Below are positions 1 to 7,601 of a stretch of 18,968 nucleotides of DNA, one piece after another. The DNA comes from an uncultured Bacilli bacterium (lineage in GTDB: Bacteria > Bacillota_I > Bacilli_A > RF39 > UBA660), in NCBI GenBank assembly GCA_949879835.1, contig CATLBU010000009.1, positions 1-18,968 of the forward strand, in the 5' to 3' direction. The notes beneath the pieces are model-generated. The model did not search any database. It had not been told where the DNA came from and worked only from the letters and a program-made list of their open reading frames with translations. Position 1 is the first letter of the stretch; the number at the start of each line of letters is the position of its first letter. Position numbers and translations under genes: made by a program.

Positions 1-2
1 TG

Positions 3-11
3 TGTTATAAT
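3..11 (+). promoter_or_regulatory. Extended -10 promoter for the acetyltransferase gene
   Basis: The sequence shows TGT followed by a perfect TATAAT (6-11), the extended -10 form TGnTATAAT. Transcription would start near base 18, and the AAAGGAG ribosome site at 28-34 lies between it and the ATG at 45. Any -35 hexamer would be outside the window. Confidence 0.55.
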
Positions 12-44
12 GTATATATTAAGTTTAAAAGGAGTAACTGTTAA

Positions 45-875
45 ATGAAACAAATTGATGTAAATAATAGAATATTTTTTTCAGAAGAATTTCAAAAAGA
101 TAAATATAGGTTTTATCTTATAACTCAAAATTTAAAAAGTGAATCTGTTGTTTTGTATAGTGATGAGGAAAATTATGTTATGTGTCGTGGAGCTATAGGA
201 TGGCCTACTTGGATATGGACGAAAGATAATTTTGATTTAGAAAAATTAGTTGAAATTGAGCAAGCAATAGAACTATATTTAACAGATAATGAAAAAGACA
301 AATTTATTTGTAAAAAAGAATTATATGATTTATTAGTTAATGCAAGATATGATAAATTAAATTTAGATGATTATTTTGAAATGGGTACTTTATTTTGTAG
401 ACAAACTAAAAAACCAAGAGAATGTAATGGAAAAATAGCGATTCCAACTATAGATAATAAGGCAACATTAACACAATATTGGTTTGATGATAGTCAAGAA
501 ATGAATGGTGTTGATCCTATTAGTATGGAACAAGCTGCCAAAGATGTCCAAAAAATGTTAGATTCAAACAAATTCTATATATGGCAAAATGAAGAAGGAA
601 AAATTGTTTGTATGGCTAATTATAGTGAAGGAGATGGACAGGCCAAATTAAGTCATGTTTACACTCCTGCTAATGAACGAGGAAAAGGTTATGCTGCAAA
701 TTTAATTTATAGTATGACAAATGATTTATTAGAACGAGGTCTAGTACCCTTATTATATACTGATTATAATTATATACCATCTAATAAAGCGTATATAAAT
801 GTTGGATATGAAAATACAGGAATATTAATAAATTTTTCTTGTTCAAGAGAAAAAAAGAGGGATTTTGGCAAATAA
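45..875 (+). CDS. GNAT-family N-acetyltransferase-like protein
   Basis: The 276-residue protein has a C-terminal GNAT fold, about residues 140-265. The acetyl-CoA pyrophosphate-binding motif reads ERGKGYA at 211-217, preceded by the beta strand AKLSHVYTP and followed by a helix and the strand LVPLLYTDY. The closing SNKAYINVGYE is the usual GNAT motif B region. The substrate cannot be read from sequence. Residues 1-130 form a separate N-terminal domain I do not recognise, longer than in simple GNATs; it may set substrate choice. The start follows an AAAGGAG site ten bases upstream, and the gene has its own promoter. The downstream gap suggests it is transcribed alone. The GNAT assignment is good; the role is unknown. 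Confidence 0.75.
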   Translation: MKQIDVNNRIFFSEEFQKDKYRFYLITQNLKSESVVLYSDEENYVMCRGAIGWPTWIWTKDNFDLEKLVEIEQAIELYLTDNEKDKFICKKELYDLLVNARYDKLNLDDYFEMGTLFCRQTKKPRECNGKIAIPTIDNKATLTQYWFDDSQEMNGVDPISMEQAAKDVQKMLDSNKFYIWQNEEGKIVCMANYSEGDGQAKLSHVYTPANERGKGYAANLIYSMTNDLLERGLVPLLYTDYNYIPSNKAYINVGYENTGILINFSCSREKKRDFGK

Positions 876-1193
876 TAATCTTTAAAATTTTGGTAGCATA
901 AAAAAATATGCTATACTATATCTAGTAATTGATTTTTATATCGATTTTCATTGGTAAAAATATATATAACTTCCTCATTTGTACTAGATTGATAGGAAAC
1001 TCGAACTTTTAAAATTATTAAAGTTTGGGTTTTATAATACATAAATTTATGATAGAATATTATCATCTAATATATTGAAATTCTGTCAATTAAAAAACAC
1101 TTGTACATTGATATAATCAGTGAATGCATTTTTATATAAGAGGTAAATTCAAATGAATAGAGTAATATTAGTTTCTGGAAATGGGGTATATAA
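876..1193. other. Intergenic region with hairpin, two promoter-like sites and a mini-ORF
   Basis: This stretch of just over 300 bases holds no long gene. A perfect 7-bp inverted repeat, TAGCATA (894-900) and TATGCTA (907-913), encloses six adenines. It lacks a following T-run, so it is a poor terminator. TTGGTA (890-895) and TATACT (912-917) at 16-base spacing look like a weak promoter overlapping the hairpin. A second promoter lies at 1109-1117, and a mini-ORF begins at 1153. I recognise no riboswitch or RNA gene here. Confidence 0.5.
1109..1117 (+). promoter_or_regulatory. Extended -10 promoter upstream of the 1194 gene
   Basis: TGA followed by a perfect TATAAT (1112-1117) matches the extended -10 form seen also at 3 and 4815. 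No good -35 is visible at 17 bases, as is usual for extended -10 promoters. Transcription from about 1124 would cover the mini-ORF at 1153 and the gene at 1194. Confidence 0.5.
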
Positions 1194-1209
1194 ATGGAGT
1201 ATATTATAA
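1153..1209 (+). CDS. Possible 18-residue leader peptide
   Basis: An ATG preceded by AAGAGGT at 1138-1144, a better ribosome site than that of the next gene, opens an 18-codon frame (MNRVILVSGNGVYKWSIL) that ends at a TAA inside the start of the 1194 gene. It could be a translated leader that couples ribosomes to the overlapping gene, or the original N-terminus of that gene separated by a frameshift. Neither can be settled from this copy alone. Confidence 0.3.
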   Translation: MNRVILVSGNGVYKWSIL

Positions 1210-1814
1210 ATAAAAATGGAAATCAGTTTGTAGCACAGAAAGAAGATATTGATAGATTGATAGAAGATGTATTATTTTCAATTAATTATAATAAGAATTC
1301 AGATAGTTCCTGGAATTTTCAAATTATTTGTGAATCAAAAGAAGTACTCATTTATCTATTAGAAACAATAAGGAACAAAAATTTAGAATTTAAAGTATAT
1401 GATATATCAGAGAATAAAACACCAGATTGTTCAAAATTTATACAATTAATTGAAACAACTCCTTTGATAGTATATGGATTTAGAGAATACACAGAATATT
1501 TACAAAAAAATTATTACAATAATGCACAAGTAAAGATAGGAGGATTACTTCATGTTACAGATAAAGCTAAAAGGGAGCTTTATGACCATTGTATCAATTT
1601 TAGAAGGGAATCCTTATTCTTCAGCTGTCAAACAAAATCAATTTTTATATTTGATGAAGAGGAATTTAATATTTTTAACCAGTTAGCGTATGATTTTTTA
1701 AGTTTATATTATGAATGTTTTAATTTTAACGAAATGTTTAGATCATTAAATTCTACATCAGTCCAAAATTTATCAGACTATTATAGAAAAAAAACAAATG
1801 GTATTTCAAGATAA
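1194..1814 (+). CDS. Hypothetical protein, 206 residues
   Basis: I do not recognise this protein. It is acidic and hydrophilic with many aromatic and asparagine residues, has no signal peptide or membrane segment, and looks like a mixed alpha/beta cytoplasmic protein. A hydrophobic strand (PLIVYGF) lies near residue 92, and the C-terminal third is rich in Phe and Tyr. Its own ribosome site (GGGG at 1183-1186) is weak, whereas the overlapping mini-ORF at 1153 has a good one, so translation may be coupled. Base composition and codon use match its neighbours. The uninterrupted length and upstream extended -10 promoter support a real gene. Confidence 0.6.
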   Translation: MEYIINKNGNQFVAQKEDIDRLIEDVLFSINYNKNSDSSWNFQIICESKEVLIYLLETIRNKNLEFKVYDISENKTPDCSKFIQLIETTPLIVYGFREYTEYLQKNYYNNAQVKIGGLLHVTDKAKRELYDHCINFRRESLFFSCQTKSIFIFDEEEFNIFNQLAYDFLSLYYECFNFNEMFRSLNSTSVQNLSDYYRKKTNGISR

Positions 1815-1841
1815 GATAATTAGAATTTTTGATGTGTGCTA

Positions 1842-1860
1842 TAGAAATTAACAATTTCTA
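1842..1860. repeat. Perfect 8-bp hairpin between genes
   Basis: TAGAAATT (1842-1849) and AATTTCTA (1853-1860) form a perfect stem around a three-base loop in the gap between the hypothetical gene and the methyltransferase. No run of T follows on either strand, so classical intrinsic termination is doubtful; it could protect an mRNA 3' end. Confidence 0.4.
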
Positions 1861-1908
1861 GATAAAGCTATGTCCAATTCTAGTGAAAAAATAATGTGAG
1901 GTAATAAT

Positions 1909-2598
1909 ATGGAATATAAAGAGTTTGCAAAATATTATGATAAATTTTATCAAAAAAAAGATTATAAAAAAGAAGTAAATTTTCTAATGAATTTTATAAG
2001 CAATAAAGACAAAATACTAGATATTGGATGTGGGACAGGAATCCATGCATCATTAATATCTAATAAAGGTTTTTATATAGATGGATTAGATTTGAATAAA
2101 GAAATGCTAGAGATTGCAAAAACTAGATTGAATTCTAATCTATATTTACAAGACATTCTAAATATAAATATTGCCAAAAAATATAATATAATAATTTCTA
2201 TGTTTGCTGTACTAAATCATTTAAAAAGTACAAATGATTTAGAAAAATGTTTGTTAAATTTAAAAAGTATATTACAAGATGATGGGAAAATAATAATAGA
2301 CTTACACAATCCACAAAGTTCAGGTAATAAAATGGATTCATATGATGGTATGATTAGAAAAATGGAGTGGGTTTATAATAAGGATACAAGAATTGAAAAA
2401 AGTAAAATTACTTTTGAAATTGATAATCAAAAATACAATGATTCTCATACATTTAGAATCTTTACTATTGATGAGGTAAAAGAATGTTGTAAAAAAGTAG
2501 GACTTAAGGTTGAAAAAGTTTATGAAAATTATAATATAAATAAAGAAGGTACTATAGCATCTAAAAATCTTCAATTCTTAATAGTTTCTATCGATTAA
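1909..2598 (+). CDS. Class I SAM-dependent methyltransferase
   Basis: The 229-residue protein carries the S-adenosylmethionine-binding motif I, ILDIGCGTG, at residues 36-44, and the acidic motif II strand IDGLDLNKEML some twenty residues later, where the aspartate would hold the SAM ribose. The region IIISMFAVLNHL matches motif IV. This is the layout of small soluble methyltransferases of the Methyltransf_11/25 type, normally about 200-260 residues. The C-terminal part (about 140-229) should hold the acceptor site but shows nothing diagnostic, so the substrate is unknown. The start follows a GAGGT ribosome site eight bases upstream. It has spaces on both sides and is probably transcribed alone. 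Confidence 0.8.
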   Translation: MEYKEFAKYYDKFYQKKDYKKEVNFLMNFISNKDKILDIGCGTGIHASLISNKGFYIDGLDLNKEMLEIAKTRLNSNLYLQDILNINIAKKYNIIISMFAVLNHLKSTNDLEKCLLNLKSILQDDGKIIIDLHNPQSSGNKMDSYDGMIRKMEWVYNKDTRIEKSKITFEIDNQKYNDSHTFRIFTIDEVKECCKKVGLKVEKVYENYNINKEGTIASKNLQFLIVSID

Positions 2599-2664
2599 AA
2601 GACTCGTTATAATTAATTTATCAAATATTCAATCTAAAATGATATTATAAATGGAGGTATTTCT

Positions 2665-3528
2665 ATGAAAATAAATGAATCTACTTATCAATTAGTGGAA
2701 AAAGTTTTATCTAAATATCCAATATCTTGGCAAAAAAATTATTATCAAAATAAAAAGAATTTAATTGTTGTATATAAAGAAAGTGAAGTGAAATCTGTTT
2801 CAGCTGATTACAACCATGAAAAAAATATAATTACCATATATGATTCAAAGGAAGAATTTTCTGCCCATGAATTATTTCATATGGCATTTAGAGATGAAGA
2901 TAAAGTAGAAAAAAGAATCACCAAAAAAGCAATATATAGTAATGGAGTGAGTTTTGAAAATCCTGAGAATGAAATTATATATCTGAAAGGAGTAACAGAG
3001 GGATTTGCTGAATTTTTGTCAAGATATTGCAAATTGAGTAAAGGGCATACAATAGAATACTTTTTTATAGATTTATTAATATCGATTTATGGAGAAGAAA
3101 TTTTAGAGTATCCATTTAAAAATGATCCAATGGGATTCTTAATGGATAACAGTTTTTTTGATATTGTTACTTTTTCAAAAAATTTAGATTGCTATTATAA
3201 AAGCACTGAAGTAATTCAAATTATAAACGCTATGAGAAGTGAATTAGAGCAACAAATGATGAATGATGAAGATGCTAAGAATACGATATTGAATTGTATG
3301 GAGAAAAATATGGAATCATTTAATAAATCCATTATCGCTACCTTTGATTCTATAATAGCAGAGTATGTTTCTTCTAAAGAACCAAGAATCAAAAAGGAAT
3401 TATTTATTAAAAAAGTATCCTCTTTTCTAACAAATCCAGATTATGCAATTGCCTTTTCTTTAAATGAACATAAATTTGGTGTAAAAAAATCACTTCAAAA
3501 AAGTATTGATAGCTTAAAAAGATGGTAA
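2665..3528 (+). CDS. Zincin-like metallopeptidase domain protein
   Basis: The 287-residue protein contains HELFH at residues 68-72, the zinc-binding HExxH helix, and TEGFAEFL at 111-118, about forty residues later. The glutamate E112 is a plausible third zinc ligand, as in gluzincins. No signal peptide or membrane segment is visible, so it would act in the cytoplasm. The second half is helical and charged (about 180-287) and matches no family I know. Proteins of this size with an isolated HExxH domain occur as phage, toxin-antitoxin and regulator-cleaving proteases, but nothing here identifies a target. A GGAGG site lies eight bases before the ATG. A TATAAT at 2608-2613 could be its promoter, without a clear -35. 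Confidence 0.65.
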   Translation: MKINESTYQLVEKVLSKYPISWQKNYYQNKKNLIVVYKESEVKSVSADYNHEKNIITIYDSKEEFSAHELFHMAFRDEDKVEKRITKKAIYSNGVSFENPENEIIYLKGVTEGFAEFLSRYCKLSKGHTIEYFFIDLLISIYGEEILEYPFKNDPMGFLMDNSFFDIVTFSKNLDCYYKSTEVIQIINAMRSELEQQMMNDEDAKNTILNCMEKNMESFNKSIIATFDSIIAEYVSSKEPRIKKELFIKKVSSFLTNPDYAIAFSLNEHKFGVKKSLQKSIDSLKRW

Positions 3529-3548
3529 AAGAATATTATTATATAGAA

Positions 3549-3576
3549 TTGATAAAAGTAATAAACAATATATTCT
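3549..3576 (+). promoter_or_regulatory. Candidate promoter for the flavin oxidoreductase
   Basis: TTGATA (3549-3554) and TATTCT (3571-3576) are separated by 16 bases, giving a start near 3583. A TATAAT at 3594-3599 is also present, but it lies too close to the start codon to leave room for a leader. Confidence 0.35.
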
Positions 3577-3619
3577 AAAAATATTTTAGTTTATATAATA
3601 AATGATAGGTGGTAATAAA

Positions 3620-4693
3620 TTGGAAAAAGATTTAATTTGGGAAGAGTTTACTATAAAAAATATAAAATTGAAAAACAGAATTGTTCGCTCAGCAACAAAT
3701 GAACATTTAGGAACACTAGATGGCAAAGTAACAGATTCCTATATAAATGTATATAAAAAACTTGCTAAAAGTGGTATCGGTTTGATAATAACTTCTCATA
3801 TGGCAGTAGAAAAGGAACAAAGAGCAGATCTTACACATATATGCATTAATGAATCAGAAAATATAACTAGATTAAAAGAATTAATTGAAGAAGTTCACAA
3901 AACAGATTCAAAAATAATATGTCAAATTTCTTATGGTGGAAGTCGAGCGGCTAAAGTAGTTGGAAGAAAAGCCCAGACACCTAGTAAAACTGATAATACG
4001 ACTGAAATGACTATAGATGATATTAATTGTTGTATTGATAATTATGCAAAAACAATAAGATTAGTTAAAAAGATAGGATTTGATGGAGTAGAACTTCATT
4101 TAGCACACGGTTATTTATTAAGTGAATTTTTAGATTCGTTTTATAATAAGCGAATGGATGAATATGGTGGAACAATTCAAAATAGATATCGAATAATTCA
4201 TCAAATTTTATTAAATATCAAAGAAATTATACAAGATCCCAACTTTTTAGTAACAACAAAAATAAATTCTACTTCAAAAAGTAAAGACCCTTTATTTTTA
4301 GATGAACAAATTCAAGTATGCAGACTATTAGAAAAAGATGGTGTAGATGCTATAGAAATCAGTGGAAGTAATTACAGAAATTATAAAGAGCCTTTCCCAT
4401 ACTTTCTTGATAATGCATTAAGAATTAAAAAACATATATCTATTCCTATTATATTAGTTGGTGGGTTTAGAGCGAAAGAACAAATGAATGAAGCGATTGC
4501 TAAAGGAATTCATTTGATTTCAATGTCTCGACCGTTTATTATAGATAAAAATTTCGTAGAAAAGCTTAAAAATAACCAATCTAGTAATTGTATTAGCTGT
4601 AGCAAGTGTTTTGATATATATAAAACAGCTTTTAAACATTGTGTTTTTGATCAAGAAATAGATAGACAATTGTATAAAAACTTTCATAAGTAG
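3620..4693 (+). CDS. NADH:flavin oxidoreductase, old yellow enzyme family
   Basis: This is an FMN-dependent TIM-barrel oxidoreductase of the old yellow enzyme group. It opens with LKNRIVRSAT, where FMN binds, has the substrate-binding HxxH in ELHLAHGYLLSEFLD (residues 160 and 163), then NKRMDEYGG, and near the C-terminus VGGF followed by SRPFI for the FMN phosphate. It ends in CISCSKC and, ten residues on, HC. This Cys set resembles the [4Fe-4S] site of 2,4-dienoyl-CoA reductase and BaiH-like enzymes, but the FAD/NADH domains of those longer proteins are missing, so an electron partner is needed. I chose the TTG at 3620 because AGGTGG sits seven bases upstream; the ATG at 3602 has no ribosome site. 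Length is 357 residues from TTG. The substrate is unknown. Confidence 0.85.
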   Translation: MEKDLIWEEFTIKNIKLKNRIVRSATNEHLGTLDGKVTDSYINVYKKLAKSGIGLIITSHMAVEKEQRADLTHICINESENITRLKELIEEVHKTDSKIICQISYGGSRAAKVVGRKAQTPSKTDNTTEMTIDDINCCIDNYAKTIRLVKKIGFDGVELHLAHGYLLSEFLDSFYNKRMDEYGGTIQNRYRIIHQILLNIKEIIQDPNFLVTTKINSTSKSKDPLFLDEQIQVCRLLEKDGVDAIEISGSNYRNYKEPFPYFLDNALRIKKHISIPIILVGGFRAKEQMNEAIAKGIHLISMSRPFIIDKNFVEKLKNNQSSNCISCSKCFDIYKTAFKHCVFDQEIDRQLYKNFHK

Positions 4694-4736
4694 GGGGTTT
4701 TGTTAATTGTTATCAGAAACCTGTTAAATTACAATG

Positions 4737-4760
4737 TAGTATTGATCTATTAAAATACTA
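4737..4760. repeat. Perfect 7-bp hairpin after the oxidoreductase gene
   Basis: TAGTATT (4737-4743) and AATACTA (4754-4760) pair around a ten-base loop in the gap before tcdA. There is no T-run, so a terminator role is uncertain. Confidence 0.3.
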
Positions 4761-4814
4761 GGCTATTTACTAACTTAATATTCTTTTCTTGATAAATTAT
4801 TTTATGGAAAACTA

Positions 4815-4823
4815 TGATATAAT
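4815..4823 (+). promoter_or_regulatory. Extended -10 promoter of the tcdA operon
   Basis: TGA plus TATAAT (4818-4823) forms an extended -10. A TTGATA at 4789-4794 is too far away (23 bases) to be a proper -35. Transcription would start near 4830, just ahead of the AGGAGG ribosome site and the ATG at 4851. Confidence 0.55.
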
Positions 4824-4850
4824 AAAGAAAACTTTATAGGAGGATAAATT

Positions 4851-5555
4851 ATGTATTGGGATCGTTTAGAATTATTAGTAGGACAAAGGGCCTTCTTAAA
4901 TATTAAAAATACAACAGTTTTGGTGATTGGAGCAGGAGGAGTTGGAGGATATGCAATTGAAAGCCTAGCTCGTTCATTTGTTCAAAAAATGATTATCATA
5001 GATCCTGATATCATTGATATCACTAACACCAATCGTCAGTTGATTGCAACAACAAAAACAATTGGAAAAAATAAAGTAGATGTTTGGGAGGAAAGAATTC
5101 ATGAGATTAATCCTGAGTGTCAGATAATCAAATTAAAAGAATTTATTACCAAAGAAAACATAGATATTTTATTTCAATATCATCCAGATTATATCATTGA
5201 TGCTTGCGATACAATTGAAACAAAAAAGGAAATTATCCGGAAATGCATAAAACATCATGTGAAATTGATTTCTTCTATGGGAACAGGAAATAAATTAGAT
5301 CCTACAAAATTGAAAATTATGGATATTCGGAAAACCTCGTATGATCCAATTGCCAAGATAATTCGAAAGATGATTAAAGAAGAAAAGATTCATCAAAAAA
5401 TAATGGTAGTGTGTAGTGATGAGAAAAGTCTTCAAAAAAATATTCAGAAGATTCCCTCAAATTCTTTTGTCCCCGCTACTGCAGGCTTATTATGTACAAG
5501 TTATATCATCAATGATATAATAAATATAGGTGAAGAAAATGAAAAAAGTAAATAG
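4851..5555 (+). CDS. tcdA: tRNA threonylcarbamoyladenosine dehydratase
   Basis: This ThiF/E1-like ATP-dependent enzyme cyclises the t6A base at position 37 of ANN-decoding tRNAs to ct6A. The protein begins with YWDRLELLVGQ, characteristic of the TcdA (YgdL/CsdL) group, then the nucleotide loop VIGAGGVGGY (27-33), the acidic strand end IIDPDIIDITN, and TNTNRQ, whose Arg and Gln are typical adenylation residues. DACDTIETKKEI and the LISSMGTGNKLDP stretch follow in the family order. VVCSDEK near residue 186 and the closing SFVPATAGLLCTSYII also match. At 234 residues it is slightly shorter than the roughly 250-270 usual for the family. An AGGAGG site precedes the ATG. It overlaps the next gene by 17 bases, so the two are co-translated. 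Confidence 0.92.
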   Translation: MYWDRLELLVGQRAFLNIKNTTVLVIGAGGVGGYAIESLARSFVQKMIIIDPDIIDITNTNRQLIATTKTIGKNKVDVWEERIHEINPECQIIKLKEFITKENIDILFQYHPDYIIDACDTIETKKEIIRKCIKHHVKLISSMGTGNKLDPTKLKIMDIRKTSYDPIAKIIRKMIKEEKIHQKIMVVCSDEKSLQKNIQKIPSNSFVPATAGLLCTSYIINDIINIGEENEKSK

Positions 5556-6072
5556 TCATTTGAAATCTTATGTTCAAGAATTAAAGGGAACATTACTTGG
5601 AATTGGGATAGAAGAAGAAAAAATCATTGAATTGATTGATAAAAATGATGACATTTATATGTGTGATTTACTAGAAAGTGCTATTCTTACATCGGAAGAG
5701 GGAAAAACAAAAAAATTAAAAAGGATTCCTATTACAAAATTAAAAAAAGTTTTTAAGAAAAAAAGATTTGATTATATTATTGCAAATGCTAGTATACTAA
5801 AACCTTATTTTAAAACATTTGTAAGAGATAGTATCTATCTTGGTCAAAAGACTATTTATATTTATATCGATTTTGATTATGACTATGAAAGATTGCAAAT
5901 TATGTATAAAAGATATAACGCTTTAGTACAGATAGAATCCTGTAAAGATGGAAAAATTCTATTAATAGACTTATCAGATGCTAAAAATCATAAATTTAAA
6001 AATAAATTTTATTATATAATCGACACCATGATAGAGATTATAGATAAAATAGGAGATTATTTAACCCAATAA
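5539..6072 (+). CDS. Small methyltransferase-like protein of unknown function
   Basis: From the ATG at 5539 the protein has 177 residues. I chose this start because AGGTGA at 5528-5533 lies five bases upstream; a GTG at 5530 is part of that site. LGIGIEEEKIIELIDKNDDIYMCDLL looks like a degenerate SAM-binding first loop, followed by FDYIIANASIL and KTIYIYIDFDYDYERLQ, in a Rossmann-like alternation. The canonical GxGxG is absent, so it may not bind SAM. It is rich in lysine and has no membrane segment. It overlaps the end of tcdA and is closed by a terminator, so it belongs to a two-gene operon with a tRNA-modifying enzyme. A role in RNA metabolism is only a guess. Confidence 0.65.
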   Translation: MKKVNSHLKSYVQELKGTLLGIGIEEEKIIELIDKNDDIYMCDLLESAILTSEEGKTKKLKRIPITKLKKVFKKKRFDYIIANASILKPYFKTFVRDSIYLGQKTIYIYIDFDYDYERLQIMYKRYNALVQIESCKDGKILLIDLSDAKNHKFKNKFYYIIDTMIEIIDKIGDYLTQ

Positions 6073-6102
6073 ATGAATTTATTATTACTAGAATAAGGGA
6101 AT

Positions 6103-6125
6103 ATCGCTAACAAAGCGATTTTTTT
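6103..6125 (+). terminator. Rho-independent terminator of the tcdA operon
   Basis: ATCGCT (6103-6108) and AGCGAT (6114-6119) form a 6-bp stem with a five-base loop, followed by an unbroken run of T to 6125. It separates the tcdA operon from the division operon. Confidence 0.85.
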
Positions 6126-6158
6126 CTGTTTAAAAAGCAAAAAAATATGGTAAATATC

Positions 6159-6187
6159 TTTACAAAAGATTCATAAAATAGTAAAAT
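6159..6187 (+). promoter_or_regulatory. Sigma-A-type promoter of the mraZ operon
   Basis: TTTACA (6159-6164) and TAAAAT (6182-6187) are each one base from consensus and are separated by exactly 17 bases. The start would fall near 6194, inside the MraZ boxes, a position that fits repression by the operon's own first product. Confidence 0.75.
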
Positions 6188-6188
6188 A

Positions 6189-6223
6189 GTGGTGTAGAGT
6201 GGTAGCGAGTGGATAAAAGTGGG
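6189..6223 (+). promoter_or_regulatory. MraZ operator, four direct repeats
   Basis: Four pentamers, GTGGT (6189-6193), GTGGT (6199-6203), GTGGA (6209-6213) and GTGGG (6219-6223), repeat at exactly ten-base intervals, one helical turn. This matches the known MraZ sites of other bacteria, G-rich TGGGN or GTG boxes separated by five bases upstream of mraZ. They overlap the predicted transcription start, and the last box overlaps the mraZ ribosome site, so bound MraZ would block the promoter. Autoregulation is inferred from family knowledge. Confidence 0.8.
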
Positions 6224-6231
6224 TGATTTTT

Positions 6232-6666
6232 ATGTTTATGGGAGAGTATCATCAAAAAATAGATGATAAAGGCAGATTAACAATTCCATCTAAGTTACGT
6301 TATGAACTTGGAGAAACTTTCATTGTAACTCGTGGTTTAGATAAATGCTTATTTATTTACCCTAAAGAAGAATGGAATCAAGTAATCACCAAATATAAAG
6401 AATTACCAAATACAAAAGATGCCCGTAATTTTATGCGTTTCTTTTTATCGGGAGCAAGCGAAGTATCCTTTGATAAACAAGGACGTATGAATATTCCAAG
6501 TCCACTAATTCAATATTCCAATTTATTAAAAGATTGTATCGTAATTGGTGTAAATGAACGATTAGAAATATGGAGTGAACAAAATTGGAATCAATTTATA
6601 GAAGAAAATGAGGAGAACTTATCAGATATTGCAGATAACTTATTTTCGACAAATTTAAATATCTAG
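6232..6666 (+). CDS. mraZ: Transcriptional regulator MraZ
   Basis: MraZ is a ring-forming AbrB/SpoVT-fold DNA-binding protein that regulates the dcw cluster. Two half-domains are visible: [20 protein letters not shown] at the N-terminus and [15 protein letters not shown] in the middle, each with the diagnostic DxxGR. I chose the ATG at 6232 because it gives the family start MFMGEY and has GGTGA five bases upstream; a GTG at 6223 is part of the last operator box. The resulting 144 residues are the normal family length. It heads the division operon and is preceded by its own operator. Eleven-base spacing leads to rsmH. Confidence 0.96.
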   Translation: MFMGEYHQKIDDKGRLTIPSKLRYELGETFIVTRGLDKCLFIYPKEEWNQVITKYKELPNTKDARNFMRFFLSGASEVSFDKQGRMNIPSPLIQYSNLLKDCIVIGVNERLEIWSEQNWNQFIEENEENLSDIADNLFSTNLNI

Positions 6667-6676
6667 GAGGAATATA

Positions 6677-7600
6677 ATGCATAAGAGTGTGTTGCTAGAA
6701 GAATGTTTAAAATATTTAAACCTACAAGATGACAGTATTGTAGTAGATGCAACACTTGGATATGCAGGACATAGTAGTAGGATATTACAAGAAATTCCAA
6801 ATGGTTTTCTATACGCATTTGACCAAGATAAAGAAGCTACTATTTGTAGTAATAATCGATTGAAAAAGATTCGTTCAAACTATGAAATCATTCATAATAA
6901 CTTTGTGTTTTTGAAAGAGGAATTAACAAAAAGGAATATCAATCATATTGATGCGATTTTATTTGATTTAGGAGTATCTAGTCCACAGCTAGATGAAGAT
7001 GAAAGAGGCTTTAGCTTTCATAAAGATGCAAAATTAGATATGCGAATGAATCAAGAACAAAGCCTATCCGCCTATCAAGTAGTAAATGAATATGAGCAAG
7101 AAGATTTGATTCGTATTTTTAGAAAATATGGAGAAGAAAAATACGCAGTTCCAATTGCAAAAAAAATAGTAGAACAACGTGTTAAAAAACCAATCGAAAC
7201 TACATTAGAATTAGTAGAGATGATTAAAGAAAGTACTCCAGAAAAATACAAAAGAGAAAAACATCCAGCTCGAAAAGTATTTCAAGCAATTCGAATTGAG
7301 GTTAATCAAGAATTATCTGTTTTTGAATCTGCTTTAAAACAAGCATTATCAATGGTAAAACTTCACGGTCGAATTTGTGTAATTACGTTTCATTCCTTAG
7401 AAGATAAAATTTGTAAAGAAATTTTTAAAGATGTAAGCGGATTAAATCCAGAACTTAAAAATATGCCCATAATACCAGAAGCATATTTGCCACAATTTAA
7501 AATAATAAAAACACTTACTCCAAGTAAACAAGAATTAGAAGAAAATAAAAGAGCAAGAAGTGCCAAATTAAGAGTAATAGAAAGAATAAAAGAGGGATAA
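6677..7600 (+). CDS. rsmH: 16S rRNA (cytosine-1402-N4)-methyltransferase
   Basis: RsmH (MraW) N4-methylates C1402 in the 16S rRNA P-site region. The protein starts with HKSVLLEECLKYL, as usual for the family. Its SAM motif is DATLGYAGHS (24-33), slightly divergent from the common DGTLGxGGHS. The family signatures LFDLGVSSPQLDEDERGFSF, KVFQAIRIEVNQEL and FHSLEDKI follow in order, and the C-terminal SKQELEENKRARSAKLR is characteristic. At 307 residues it is full length. AGGAGG lies just upstream, and the next gene starts one base after its stop, as in Bacillus dcw clusters. Confidence 0.97.
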   Translation: MHKSVLLEECLKYLNLQDDSIVVDATLGYAGHSSRILQEIPNGFLYAFDQDKEATICSNNRLKKIRSNYEIIHNNFVFLKEELTKRNINHIDAILFDLGVSSPQLDEDERGFSFHKDAKLDMRMNQEQSLSAYQVVNEYEQEDLIRIFRKYGEEKYAVPIAKKIVEQRVKKPIETTLELVEMIKESTPEKYKREKHPARKVFQAIRIEVNQELSVFESALKQALSMVKLHGRICVITFHSLEDKICKEIFKDVSGLNPELKNMPIIPEAYLPQFKIIKTLTPSKQELEENKRARSAKLRVIERIKEG

Positions 7601-7601
7601 T

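Noticed and set aside
894..913. TAGCATA/TATGCTA hairpin as a terminator of the acetyltransferase gene
   Set aside because: No T-run follows the stem; it overlaps a possible promoter instead.
6120..6222. Riboswitch or small RNA in the mraZ leader
   Set aside because: The sequence is fully explained by a terminator, a sigma-A promoter and the MraZ boxes, and the expected 5' leader is under 40 bases.
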